Assembly (NCBI RefSeq): GCF_003143775.1
Contig: NZ_QFRJ01000002.1
Coordinates: 268,501-332,500, forward strand
Direction: 5' to 3'
Source: Brumimicrobium oceani
Lineage (GTDB): Bacteria; Bacteroidota; Bacteroidia; Flavobacteriales_D; Crocinitomicaceae
Length of the DNA stretch: 64,000 bases
Shown here: piece after piece, positions 7,837 to 15,546 of the stretch
Position numbering within the stretch: the stretch's first letter is position 1
How the letters are laid out: the number at the start of each line of letters is the position of its first letter
Program-made: the position numbers and the translations under genes
Notes under the pieces: generated by a model
Database searches by the model: none
What the model was told of the DNA's origin: nothing
What the model saw: the letters and a program-made list of their open reading frames with translations, nothing else

Positions 7837-8889
7837 ATGTCACAACAAGAAAAAGATAGAATTTATATGCAGCGGGCCTTGCAATTGGCAAAATTAGCGG
7901 GTGTAAATGCAGCGCCGAATCCTATGGTGGGCGCGGTGATTGTTCACAATGACAAAATCATCGGCGAAGGTTTTCATCAGGAATATGGTCAAGCCCACGC
8001 GGAAGTAAATGCGGTGAATGATGTTGAAGACATGTCTTTACTTTCTGAGTCAACAATTTACGTGACTTTGGAACCATGCGCTCATTTTGGAAAAACACCT
8101 CCTTGTGCGGATTTGATTGTTCAAAACAAATTTAAACGCGTTGTTGTGGCATGTTTAGATACTTTTTCTGAAGTTTCTGGTAAAGGAATTCAACGCATGA
8201 AAGACGCTGGAATTGAAGTGGAAATTGGTGTTTTGGAAACGGAAGCCCGCTGGTTGAACAGAAGATTTTTCACTTATCACGAGAAAAAAAGGCCTTATGT
8301 TGTATTGAAATGGGCAGAAACAAGAGATGGATTTATGGACCGTTTGCCAGAAGAAAGAGCAGAAGGAATCAATTGGATTACGCAGCCAAGAATGAAAATG
8401 TTTGTCCACAAATGGCGAAGTGAAGAGCAAGCGATTATGGTAGGTTGGAAAACAATAAACAATGATGATCCGCAGTTGAATGTCAGAAAAATCGCAGGAA
8501 AATCTCCACATCGTTTTGTGATTGATTCGAATGGAAACTCAAATCTGAAGGCCAAAGTTTTCACCGATGGCGAAGCGACAACAATTATAAGTTTGCAATC
8601 TAAAATTAAGGATTTACCCCAACATGTTAAGTTAATCACTTTAGAAAAGGTGACTTCAGAAAACATTTTAAAGCTGTTATACGAAAAAAAAATGCTTTCC
8701 GTTTTCATTGAAGGCGGCGCACAAACACATGCGAATTTTATTTCCGACGGACTTTGGGATGAAGCTTATCAATTGATTGGCAGTTCAACATTTGGAAAAG
8801 GGATTACCGCTCCTCTCCTATTGAATAAAACTTTATTGTCTCACGAAACAGTTGGCGTCGATATTATTCAGCACTACCGAAAATCATGA
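7837..8889 (+). CDS. ribD: Bifunctional riboflavin biosynthesis deaminase/reductase
   Basis: Catalyses two consecutive steps of riboflavin synthesis: deamination of the pyrimidine ring of the GTP cyclohydrolase II product, then NADPH reduction of the ribose side chain. The N-terminal cytidine-deaminase-like zinc site is intact: HAE at 54-56 and PCAHFGKTPPC with Cys81 and Cys90. NAAPNPMVGAVIV (24-36) is the usual RibD opening. The reductase half runs from about residue 150, with WAETRDGFM, SPHRFVIDSN and FIEGGAQTHANFI near the end. 350 residues is normal. Its TGA overlaps the ATG of the next gene (ATGA), implying translational coupling with a DMT transporter. Other rib genes are not in the window. 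Confidence 0.95.
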   Translation: MSQQEKDRIYMQRALQLAKLAGVNAAPNPMVGAVIVHNDKIIGEGFHQEYGQAHAEVNAVNDVEDMSLLSESTIYVTLEPCAHFGKTPPCADLIVQNKFKRVVVACLDTFSEVSGKGIQRMKDAGIEVEIGVLETEARWLNRRFFTYHEKKRPYVVLKWAETRDGFMDRLPEERAEGINWITQPRMKMFVHKWRSEEQAIMVGWKTINNDDPQLNVRKIAGKSPHRFVIDSNGNSNLKAKVFTDGEATTIISLQSKIKDLPQHVKLITLEKVTSENILKLLYEKKMLSVFIEGGAQTHANFISDGLWDEAYQLIGSSTFGKGITAPLLLNKTLLSHETVGVDIIQHYRKS

Positions 8890-9752
8890 TTTATTTATTA
8901 CTCAGCATCGCCAGTTCAACTTTAATTTTAATCACCTTTAGATTATTCGAACGCTTTAACATTAATGTGTTCCAAGCGATTGTTTACAACTACATCACAG
9001 GTTTTTCCGTTGGACTTTTCCTATTTGGAGATGAATGGAAAGCTGGGGATTTGAGCACAGGGTTTTGGATTCCCTTTGTTTTCATTGTCGGTGCGTCTTT
9101 TATAGGCTTGTTTTTAATGATGGGAAAAAGTTCGCAAGAAAATGGAATTGGAATTACCTCTGTGACGGTAAAAATGAGTTTAGCCATTCCTGTTTTGGCG
9201 GCAATATTTTTATATCAGGAATCTGTTTATTTCACTAAAATCATAGGAATTATGGCTGCATTAATTGGCGTATTCCTCATTACCTTTCAAAAGAAAATCG
9301 ACCAAGAAAAAAGAGGAAAGGGAAAAGTTTGGTTTCTCGTTCTGCTTTTTTTGGGAAGCGGAATGTTAGATACTGTTGTCAATTACGTTGAAAAGGTGGC
9401 CGCTGGAGATCTTTCTTTGGCATTATTTACTGCACTTGGCTTTGGAGTAGCGGCGATTTTAGGTTTGCTTTTCATGTTTGTAAAAGTAATTAAGCGTGAC
9501 ATTCAATTTCAAAAGAGCGCCATCTTAGGAGGATTTATTTTGGGCATTCCAAACTTCTTTTCAATGTATTTCCTTTTAATGGCCATTCGCTTTTCAGGAT
9601 TATCGGATTCCGTCACTTATGCGGTGAACAATACCGGCGTTGTCATAGCGTCCTTCATCATCGGAATACTTGCTTTCAAAGAGTCTGCTTCTACTTTAAA
9701 AATCGTTGGAGGAATTGTTTCTGTTGCAGCAATTTTACTTTTGACACTGTAA
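8886..9752 (+). CDS. EamA/DMT-superfamily transporter, 10 predicted membrane helices
   Basis: A drug/metabolite-type inner-membrane permease. The 288 residues are almost entirely hydrophobic, with about ten helices in two homologous halves; the second half has FILGIPNFFSMYFLLMAI and the last helices include a typical LAFKES...LKIVGGIVSVAAILLL ending. It overlaps ribD by four bases, so it is in the same transcript. That association suggests, but does not prove, transport of a flavin precursor or flavin; substrate prediction for this superfamily from sequence alone is unreliable. Confidence 0.82.
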   Translation: MIYLLLSIASSTLILITFRLFERFNINVFQAIVYNYITGFSVGLFLFGDEWKAGDLSTGFWIPFVFIVGASFIGLFLMMGKSSQENGIGITSVTVKMSLAIPVLAAIFLYQESVYFTKIIGIMAALIGVFLITFQKKIDQEKRGKGKVWFLVLLFLGSGMLDTVVNYVEKVAAGDLSLALFTALGFGVAAILGLLFMFVKVIKRDIQFQKSAILGGFILGIPNFFSMYFLLMAIRFSGLSDSVTYAVNNTGVVIASFIIGILAFKESASTLKIVGGIVSVAAILLLTL

Positions 9753-9831
9753 TCTTGCGAAGAGATTCCATTCAGCGTCAACACCTTCCTATTGACCAAT
9801 TATTTGTTTCGGGCTTGGGCACAAAATATAA

Positions 9832-9862
9832 TTGGCGGTCATCAATTTATAGTGTATTTTTG
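9832..9862 (+). promoter_or_regulatory. Bacteroidota-type promoter for clpS
   Basis: TATTTTTG at 9855-9862 matches the TAnnTTTG -7 element, and TTG at 9832-9834 lies 20 bp upstream as the -33 element. It leaves a leader of about 25 bases before the clpS ATG at 9891. Confidence 0.6.
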
Positions 9863-9890
9863 CATCACATAACCAATGAGAGAATTTAAA

Positions 9891-10160
9891 ATGAGTACAG
9901 AAACATTATTTGAGGAAGAAGTTGTTGAAAAGCAAGTTGCCGAACATAATTTAATCGTGTATAATGATGACGTAAACACATTTGATCACGTGATAGAATC
10001 GCTAATCAAGATTTGCAAGCATGACGCTGTTCAAGCAGAGCAATGTACAATGTTGATCCACTATAAAGGAAAGTGCGATGTTAAATCTGGAGATTACGAA
10101 AAATTAAAAGGAATGTGCACCGGTTTATTAGACCGTGGAATTTCTGCAGAAGTAGAATAA
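9891..10160 (+). CDS. clpS: ClpS adaptor of the ClpAP/ClpCP protease
   Basis: ClpS hands N-degron substrates (proteins with bulky N-terminal residues) to a Clp ATPase. The 89-residue protein has a disordered acidic N-terminus followed by the conserved core: LIVYNDDVNTFDHVIESLIKICKHDAVQAEQCTMLIHYKGKC, where NDD and the following T/F form the N-end binding pocket and the central helix pairs with the protease. The start at 9891 (MSTETLFEEE) is preferred to 9876 because it leaves a normal leader after the promoter. It is transcribed alone between the ribD operon and a tRNA gene. Confidence 0.93.
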   Translation: MSTETLFEEEVVEKQVAEHNLIVYNDDVNTFDHVIESLIKICKHDAVQAEQCTMLIHYKGKCDVKSGDYEKLKGMCTGLLDRGISAEVE

Positions 10161-10241
10161 AAAACATCAGCTCTTTACCCCTTGATTTACAAGCACATTG
10201 GAATTATTATAAAAAAAAGTTCATTTTTATTCAGTTTCCCC

Positions 10242-10271
10242 TTGTTTTTGGAAAATAAAGAGTTAATTTTG
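10242..10271 (+). promoter_or_regulatory. Promoter for the tRNA-Arg gene
   Basis: TAATTTTG (10264-10271) fits the TAnnTTTG element, and TTG at 10242-10244 sits exactly 19 bp upstream. The tRNA begins 41 bp further on. Confidence 0.6.
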
Positions 10272-10312
10272 CACTCGCTATGAAAGAATAGCGAATTTAA
10301 AAAACATAAAAT

Positions 10313-10386
10313 GGCTCCGTAGCTCAACTGAATAGAGCACTACATTACGGCTGTAGAGGTTTCAAGTTTGAATCTTGACGGGGTCA
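10313..10386 (+). tRNA. tRNA-Arg (anticodon ACG)
   Basis: The 74-nt cloverleaf folds with GGCTCCG/CGGGGTC acceptor arms (two G-U pairs), D stem GCTC/GAGC, anticodon stem CTACA/TGTAG around TTACGGC (anticodon ACG at positions 34-36, U33 and G37 present), variable loop AGGTT and T stem TCAAG/CTTGA. A20, an arginine identity base, is present. The CCA end is not encoded. Unusual: the D loop has A where G19 is normal and the T loop is TTTGAAT, so base 56 is T; the two changes together would replace the G19-C56 tertiary pair by A19-U56. Confidence 0.9.
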
Positions 10387-10394
10387 CTAAGAAG

Positions 10395-10425
10395 AAAAGC
10401 TTTCACGTTAGTGGAGGCTTTTTTT
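10395..10425 (+). terminator. Terminator after tRNA-Arg
   Basis: A 12-bp stem AAAAGCTTTCAC (10395-10406) with GTGGAGGCTTTT (10411-10422), including two G-U pairs, has a GTTA loop and continues into T-rich sequence 9 bp after the tRNA. Confidence 0.75.
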
Positions 10426-10787
10426 ATTTTATATTCGTCTGAACAACTAAAAGGCGTTCAAGGGAATATAAAATGAACCGCAGCAAAGCAAGCTCATGAA
10501 AACAATTCTCTAATTTTAAAACTGAATAAAAAAGGACTAGAAATCGTTAAGATTTCAAAGCTTTTATTCGGACGTTTCGACATGCTCAACGCAGCGATTC
10601 GGAGCACTAAAAGATCTACACTCTTGACGGGGTTTCATTATATTTACATCATTACCACTTTCTTTCTCACTCTGAAACCCACTCTGCACTCCAGTCTTCA
10701 AAATTCACAACCAAACTTAACTCCGTGCCAGATCATTTTTAATGCCTATACTTTACCCCTAAATACATCTCTTCAAGTAAGTGATTA

Positions 10788-11065
10788 ATAGGCAAACTAA
10801 AAAGATCCTTCGCAAATTTCCATTTCAACAAATTGAAATAGGAATTTTCTTCAGGATGACATTGTAGTAGGGACATATTTCAAACGAGAGGAAAAAACAA
10901 AAGCGCTCTGGCGTTTTGTTTTTTCCTCTCGTTTACCCCCCTAACTCCGAAAACTGTCATCCTGATCATTGTTGAAAATTGTGATTTTCAACAATGGAAG
11001 GACCTTGCCAAATTAAAGAGAGCACCCTTTTCTATCGTAATTTATTCAACTGCTGGTAAAGTTTT
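10788..11065. repeat. Dispersed hairpin repeat, copy 1, with an internal 21-bp inverted repeat
   Basis: Member of a repeat family sharing GATCCTTCGCAAATTTC, GGATGACATT, AACTGTCATCCTGATC and a TTTCAACAATGGAAGGACC block, with other copies at 11336-11500, 15318-15515, 23935-24050 (3' part) and 59180-59425. In the middle of this copy is a 21-bp perfect inverted repeat, AAACGAGAGGAAAAAACAAAA (10882-10902) with its complement at 10914-10934 around an 11-base loop, not shared by the other copies. The surrounding 10.43-11.67 kb contains no convincing gene. Confidence 0.7.
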
Positions 11066-11094
11066 CGAAAAGCATCAAAATGAATTGTTAAGTT

Positions 11095-11290
11095 GACTTA
11101 TCATTGATTTGTTTTGATATTTAGGATTGCCGCAGAGTGGCGACACACACTTAAAAACCAAGCAATTAATAGTCACTTCATTTCTATCAAAAGAACTACT
11201 CTAAATTAACGATAGAGTTAATTCCGATTTGTTTTACCACTCTTTGAGCATAGCTAGGATTGCACTACAAAGAAATCTCCCTCCATGATC
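11095..11290. mobile_element. Degraded relic of the ~430-bp inverted-repeat element
   Basis: Internal pieces of the element described at 12435-12866 can be followed in order: GACTTATCATTGATTTGTTTTG, ATTGCCGCAGAGTGGCGACACAC in shortened form, AAAAGAACTACTCT, TTAATTCCG, CACTCTTTGAGC and AGCTAGGATTGCA. The terminal inverted repeats and the second hairpin are lost, so this is an old, truncated copy. Confidence 0.6.
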
Positions 11291-11335
11291 ATCCTCTCAC
11301 GCGAATCCGATAAGATAAATAAACAACCATGTAAC

Positions 11336-11500
11336 TAATAGGCAAACTGAAAAGATCCTTCGCAAATTTCCATTTCAACAAATTGAAATATAAATTTTCA
11401 TCAGGATAACATTGGACTAGGAACATATTCCTAAACTGTCATTCTGATCGTCACTGAAAATTATTATGTTCAACAATGGAAAGACCTGGCAATTCAAAAT
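11336..11500. repeat. Dispersed hairpin repeat, copy 2
   Basis: Begins TAATAGGCAAACTGAAAAGATCC and follows copy 1 (10788-11065) almost base for base through CATTTCAACAAATTGAAATA, then has a shorter middle before AACTGTCATTCTGATC and TTCAACAATGGAAAGACC. The palindrome seen in copy 1 is absent. Confidence 0.65.
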
Positions 11501-11604
11501 TAAGTCGATTCTTTTTCATTCTGTTCTTCATTTTGAATTACACCCGACTTTTAATTAGAGCTATTTTTCTTGTGGCGTATAGATGCAGAACTAAATCAAG
11601 AAAC

Positions 11605-11633
11605 AAAAAAAAGCCACACCGTAATGGTATGGC
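11605..11633 (-). terminator. Terminator of the EHP-repeat lipoprotein gene
   Basis: Read on the minus strand: GCCATACC, loop ATTAC, GGTGTGGC, then eight T. It lies 37 bp beyond the lipoprotein stop codon. Confidence 0.8.
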
Positions 11634-11669
11634 CCTCAATAAAATTGTTAAACCTTAAAAACAATTATG

Positions 11670-12137
11670 TTATCTATCTAATCTAATCCCTTCTGAATTG
11701 AATAGCATTTTAGACTCAACATCATTTTTCTTTACAATGATTTCGTAAGTTTTCACACCGTCCTCCTCAATAACAAAGGCTCTTTCAGTCTTATAATCAA
11801 GGTATTCTTCCGCTTTCAACGCCTCGTTAACCGCTGGTGGCAACAAAGTCAATTTTACCTCTTCGTGTTTTACAACAGCACTTGCCTCATGAAAGCCGTC
11901 TGCATGATCAGCGTCATTTGGATGTTCTGAATCTGAAGATGGGTGTTCATCTCCTGAATTTGCTGCCGGATGCTCTGAATCGGACGGATGCTCGGCATCA
12001 GAAGAAGGATGCTCACCTTCTGAAGTAGCAGCTGGGTGTTCCGAATCTGCAGCTTGATCACTCGAGTCTGAAGAGCACGAAGTACTCATCATTGCTGCCG
12101 CTATTACTCCTGTCAATACAATCTTAGTTAATTTCAT
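11670..12137 (-). CDS. Lipoprotein with an EHP repeat region and a PepSY-like C-terminus
   Basis: Residues 1-21 form a lipoprotein signal (MKLTKIVLTGVIAAAMMSTSC). Residues about 30-85 are a low-complexity Ser/Asp/Glu/His stretch in which Glu-His-Pro occurs six times at 5-10-residue spacing, ending in a His/Asp cluster. The last 60 residues (VNEALKAEEYLDYKTERAFVIEEDGVKTYEIIVKKNDVESKMLFNSEG) have the alternating pattern of small PepSY-like domains: a helix, then beta strands ending in a FNSEG-type turn. Function unknown; the regular histidines in an acidic context suggest metal binding at the cell surface, which is speculation. Transcribed alone with its own terminator. Confidence 0.7.
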   Translation of the reverse strand: MKLTKIVLTGVIAAAMMSTSCSSDSSDQAADSEHPAATSEGEHPSSDAEHPSDSEHPAANSGDEHPSSDSEHPNDADHADGFHEASAVVKHEEVKLTLLPPAVNEALKAEEYLDYKTERAFVIEEDGVKTYEIIVKKNDVESKMLFNSEGIRLDR

Positions 12138-12434
12138 ATAATTATGTTTTCTGTTAATTTTAGGTTAATATACTAAACAACTTTCGACTGTGCAAGTAGG
12201 GTTAAGACCTTAAAATTAAGACAATACTATCTTTATTTCAGAGAAAAAAGCCCCAACCTCAAGCTATAAAAATTCATTAATGTCAGGTGAATGCCGCATT
12301 CCAAGTTTAATTTTAGCCCAACAAATCCTTTTTACTGTCCATTTATTTGCGCTAAAACCAAAGCTTTTTCAATCAAAATATTTAACAAATCTTATGTCTT
12401 AACAAGCTGAAAAAGCATTTTAAATTAACTTTTT

Positions 12435-12866
12435 GGGTTACCAAGTTAGGTCGTTAGCTAAAGTTTATTTGAAGGAAATCTTATTTTCACCGTCAAGCTT
12501 TTTTTCAGACAATTCAGAAGTTTAAAAAAAAAATGATTTTTTTGGATTCGACTTATCATTAATTTGTTTTGAAATTTACCATTGCCACAGGAGTGGCAAA
12601 ATGTTAATAAAAACAATTATGAGTTCGCTCCTAAAAGCCACAGAGTGGCGACACATGGGTACAAGTTAAGTAATTAGCGGCCTTTTCTTTTCTGAAAAAA
12701 GAACTAGTCTAGGTTAATGAAAGTATTAATTCCGGTTGTGTCACCACTCTGTGGCTTAATAAAAAACGCAAGTCGTTTTTTATTAACATATCACCCACTC
12801 TGTGGGCTTAGCTAGGATTACAGCATAGAAAATTCTCCTTCCATAAACGACCTATCTTGGTAACCC
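12435..12866. mobile_element. ~430-bp non-coding element with terminal inverted repeats, copy A
   Basis: The ends are inverted repeats: GGGTTACCAAGTTAGGTCGTT on the left and the complement (one mismatch) on the right. An 11-bp direct repeat AATTAACTTTT flanks the element (12423-12433 and 12867-12877), as expected of a target duplication; because TT/AA could belong to the ends it may be 8 bp. Inside there is no open frame of useful length but several hairpins built from GCCACAGGAGTGGC, GCCACAGAGTGGC, CACTCTGTGGC and CCCACTCTGTGGG, and an AAAAAACGC/GCGTTTTTT-like stem. A second copy about 90% identical is at 57370-57803. Looks like a MITE: moved by a transposase encoded elsewhere. 12138-12434 is otherwise empty. 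Confidence 0.8.
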
Positions 12867-12968
12867 AATTAACTTTTATTACTTTTACACCGAACAAATT
12901 GTGAACTAAAACGGTCGCACCATTTGTCCTTATTTTTTTACTATTTCTAAAACTATATTCATATTTCA

Positions 12969-14186
12969 ATGAAAAAACACTACAGCGCTACTCTACTACT
13001 TTTCATTTCTATCTCTTATTCTGCTTTATCACAAACTACAACGGTAATTTCACAATTCACATGGGATGTTATTGGGCAAGATCCAGAAATAGCGGATGTT
13101 GGTCCAAATGCGACAAGTATTTCACCCATCGCTTTAACTGCAGCCAATGGTGCGGGGGGGACCAATGGTTTAAATGCCGGTCCTAATGAAAATAAGCAGG
13201 ACATTAATATGTTTTTTGCGAATGACCCTATATTCAACGTAGAAGGAATTGATTTGTCCATAGATTATCAAAGAGATGAATCCCAGGGTACATTTTTTAA
13301 AAGAGGATCTGTATTTTCATTTTTAAGTGCAAGTCAACTCATCGTGTCCTTCAAATTAAAAAACCCAAATACCCCAGCATTAGGCACAAGCGTTAATTCT
13401 GGAAATGTTTTTAATATTCCATTAGATGACATTTTTAGAACTTATCGCTTTAAATATTCTCCAAATACAGGAACTGCGCAACTATTTGTTGATGGTGATG
13501 AAAAATGGTCAGCTAACTTTGACCTAGGAATGGTTTTAGATTGGACTGGAGCTGGTCAGATCAAAATTGGTGAATTAATGGACGGTTCTGGTATGAACAA
13601 AACAATTTATGACAACTATATTTTAAAAGGAATTACCTACTCTCCTTTACCCATAAAACTCATCTCATTTTCTTCAGAACTGAATATAGACAACTCTACA
13701 GTAGATTTAAATTGGAGAACAGCTTCTGAAACAAATAATGATTATTTCACCATTGAAAAAAGTCAAGACGGTTTTTCTTGGGAAATTTTGGAAAACATTG
13801 AAGGCGCAGGTAACAGCACTGCAAGTTTAAGCTATTCTACCACAGATAGAAGCCCATATAACGGTGTATCGTACTATCGATTAAAGCAAACCGACTATGA
13901 CGGAAAATATGAATACTCTCCCACTATCAGTGTTAATCTCCAGACTATCAACGACTTCACTATGCATCCAAACCCAATCCAACAGGGAGGTGTAATTTAT
14001 TTTGATCATTTACACTCCACCTCCGGAAATGCTGCCCTTTCTATTTACAATTCAAATGGAGTTTTAATAGAAAGCTGTCCAATCTCGCAATTTGAATCTG
14101 CTGCAGAAATTAAAAATGACTTAAAACCAGGAGTCTATTTCATAAAGTTTGAAAATCAAACAAAGAAATTAATCGTTAAAAGCTAA
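12969..14186 (+). CDS. T9SS-secreted protein with type A sorting domain
   Basis: A signal peptide ending SYSALSQ is followed by a region (about 30-215) rich in beta strands that may be a LamG/concanavalin-like fold (KIGELMDG...IYDNYILKGI is typical of such domains in Bacteroidota). Residues 225-320 form the common pre-sorting module (LISFSSELN...VDLNWRTASETNNDYFTIEKSQDG...YYRLKQTDYDG). The last ~80 residues are the T9SS type A C-terminal signal: FTMHPNPIQQGG, LSIYNSNG, LKPGVYFIKFENQTKKLIVKS. So it is exported across the outer membrane and attached or released. Substrate or ligand unknown. It stands alone. Confidence 0.85.
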   Translation: MKKHYSATLLLFISISYSALSQTTTVISQFTWDVIGQDPEIADVGPNATSISPIALTAANGAGGTNGLNAGPNENKQDINMFFANDPIFNVEGIDLSIDYQRDESQGTFFKRGSVFSFLSASQLIVSFKLKNPNTPALGTSVNSGNVFNIPLDDIFRTYRFKYSPNTGTAQLFVDGDEKWSANFDLGMVLDWTGAGQIKIGELMDGSGMNKTIYDNYILKGITYSPLPIKLISFSSELNIDNSTVDLNWRTASETNNDYFTIEKSQDGFSWEILENIEGAGNSTASLSYSTTDRSPYNGVSYYRLKQTDYDGKYEYSPTISVNLQTINDFTMHPNPIQQGGVIYFDHLHSTSGNAALSIYNSNGVLIESCPISQFESAAEIKNDLKPGVYFIKFENQTKKLIVKS

Positions 14187-14260
14187 GTTCGATATTCTGC
14201 CATAAGTAAACTCCTTTGCGTTGTTGTTACGATTCAAAACACTTAGCGGGAATTTTACAT

Positions 14261-14481
14261 CTGGCCTAATCAATTACACTAAAATGTATTCTTCAATTTA
14301 GCAACAGGAAATGTTCACCTTATTTTCTATAATAATTTCAAAAACCAGGAAGACGAAACTCCACGTTCATTTAAATTGGCGAACCCAAATACTTTCTTTT
14401 GATCAGGGCAATGCTGATATTTACATGTTTACACAAGAATTCAGTAATGCTCGGAAATTGAATAGAAAACTAGATGGATAA
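14261..14481 (+). pseudogene. Possible short coding remnant
   Basis: 14401-14481 translates as DQGNADIYMFTQEFSNARK followed by LNRKLDG and a stop, which has a protein-like composition but no start codon; upstream frames are broken. It may be the tail of a decayed gene. Nothing else is visible in the gap 14187-14494. Confidence 0.25.
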
Positions 14482-14494
14482 AAACAAATTTGGC

Positions 14495-15073
14495 TTATTC
14501 TATTTCCAAGAAATTATTAATCAACTCCTTTCCGTATTCTGTCAAAACAGATTCTGGGTGAAACTGTACTCCATAGAGCTGATAATCCATATGTTTCAAA
14601 GACATGATTTGTCCATTTTCATCTTTTGAGGTAACCACTAAATCTTTAGGAAAGTTTTTAGACGAAATCACCCAACTATGGTAACGCCCTATTTGAAATG
14701 TTTGTGGCAAACCTTTAAAGAGTAAATCATTGGTTTCTTCAACAAATAACTGTGTTGAAACGCCATGAAAAACATTCTCCAAGTTTTCGAGTTGACCATC
14801 AAACACCTCTCCTATGGCTTGCATACCTAGACAAACGCCCAGTATTATCTTAGAAGGTGCATACTGTCGAATGAGCTCTTTTAAAATCCCAGCGTTTTCG
14901 GGTAAGCCAGGTCCTGGAGAAAGTACAATAGTATCGTATTGATCTACAATGTCAATATCGATTTCATCATTCCTAAAAACATCCACAGTATAGTCCCCAC
15001 TCGATTCAATATAATGAACCAAATTATAGGTAAATGAATCGTAATTGTCGAGCACCAATATTTTTTTCTTCAC
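14495..15073 (-). CDS. Glutamine amidotransferase of anthranilate/aminodeoxychorismate synthase
   Basis: Class I glutamine amidotransferase that releases ammonia from glutamine for chorismate amination. Seen: NYDSFTYNLV at the start, LSPGPGLPENAG (51-62), nucleophile Cys81 in GVCLGMQAIGE and the His172/Glu174 pair in FHPES. 192 residues, standard for PabA/TrpG. The start is taken as GTG at 15073, because the conserved domain begins at once (VKKKILVLDNYDSF); an ATG-initiated version from 15148 would add 25 unrelated residues. A TATATTTG box lies just upstream. No TrpE or PabB partner is adjacent, so folate (PabA) versus tryptophan (TrpG) use cannot be decided here; isolated copies often serve both. 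Confidence 0.88.
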   Translation of the reverse strand: MKKKILVLDNYDSFTYNLVHYIESSGDYTVDVFRNDEIDIDIVDQYDTIVLSPGPGLPENAGILKELIRQYAPSKIILGVCLGMQAIGEVFDGQLENLENVFHGVSTQLFVEETNDLLFKGLPQTFQIGRYHSWVISSKNFPKDLVVTSKDENGQIMSLKHMDYQLYGVQFHPESVLTEYGKELINNFLEIE

Positions 15074-15077
15074 TCGC

Positions 15078-15085
15078 CAAATATA
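15078..15085 (-). promoter_or_regulatory. -7 promoter element immediately before the amidotransferase GTG
   Basis: On the minus strand TATATTTG ends 4 bases before the GTG at 15073. With the usual spacing, transcription would begin at or within a base or two of the start codon, which would make the mRNA leaderless. No good -33 TTTG is seen at 19-bp spacing. Confidence 0.4.
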
Positions 15086-15317
15086 AAAAACAAAGTCTTG
15101 CCTTGAAAAAATGGAAGAGAATATATTGCGCTTATTCCAGCCATCCATCTTACTGTATTAAATTAGACAACAATTATAAAACAAAGCTTTTAACTGGTAA
15201 AATGAAGCGAACTAAAAATAAAACAGGGTGAGCTTTTAAGTCGCAGATTGTAAAGGCCTATTTTCTTCCCTGCGAAATTTAGAACTGTATATTGATAATC
15301 ATAAGATTGTCTTCAGG

Positions 15318-15515
15318 TGATCAACTGGAATAAATGGCAACAGATCCTTCGAAAATTTCTATTTTCAACAAATTAAAAAAGAAATCTTCGAAAGTTGACA
15401 TTGCTAAAAATTATGAATTTCAAACAATTGAAGATGCTTGTCAGATTAAAGACAAAACTATATTCTACCGTAATTTATTGAACTACTGATAAGGTTTCTG
15501 AGCAGCATTAAAACG
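15318..15515. repeat. Dispersed hairpin repeat, copy 3 (diverged)
   Basis: Matches the family of 10788-11065 in order: GATCCTTCGAAAATTTC, TTTCAACAAATTAAA, TTGACATT, CAATTGAAGATGC, and TTCTACCGTAATTTATTGAACTACTGATAAGG. The middle is lost. It separates the amidotransferase from the efflux pump gene; the rest of 15149-15546 is empty. Confidence 0.55.
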
Positions 15516-15546
15516 AAACCCTATCTTTGCACCTTCACAAAACAAA

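Noticed and set aside
11476-11658. Plus-strand open frame of 60 codons
   Set aside because: It starts inside copy 2 of the dispersed repeat and ends past the terminator of the opposite gene.
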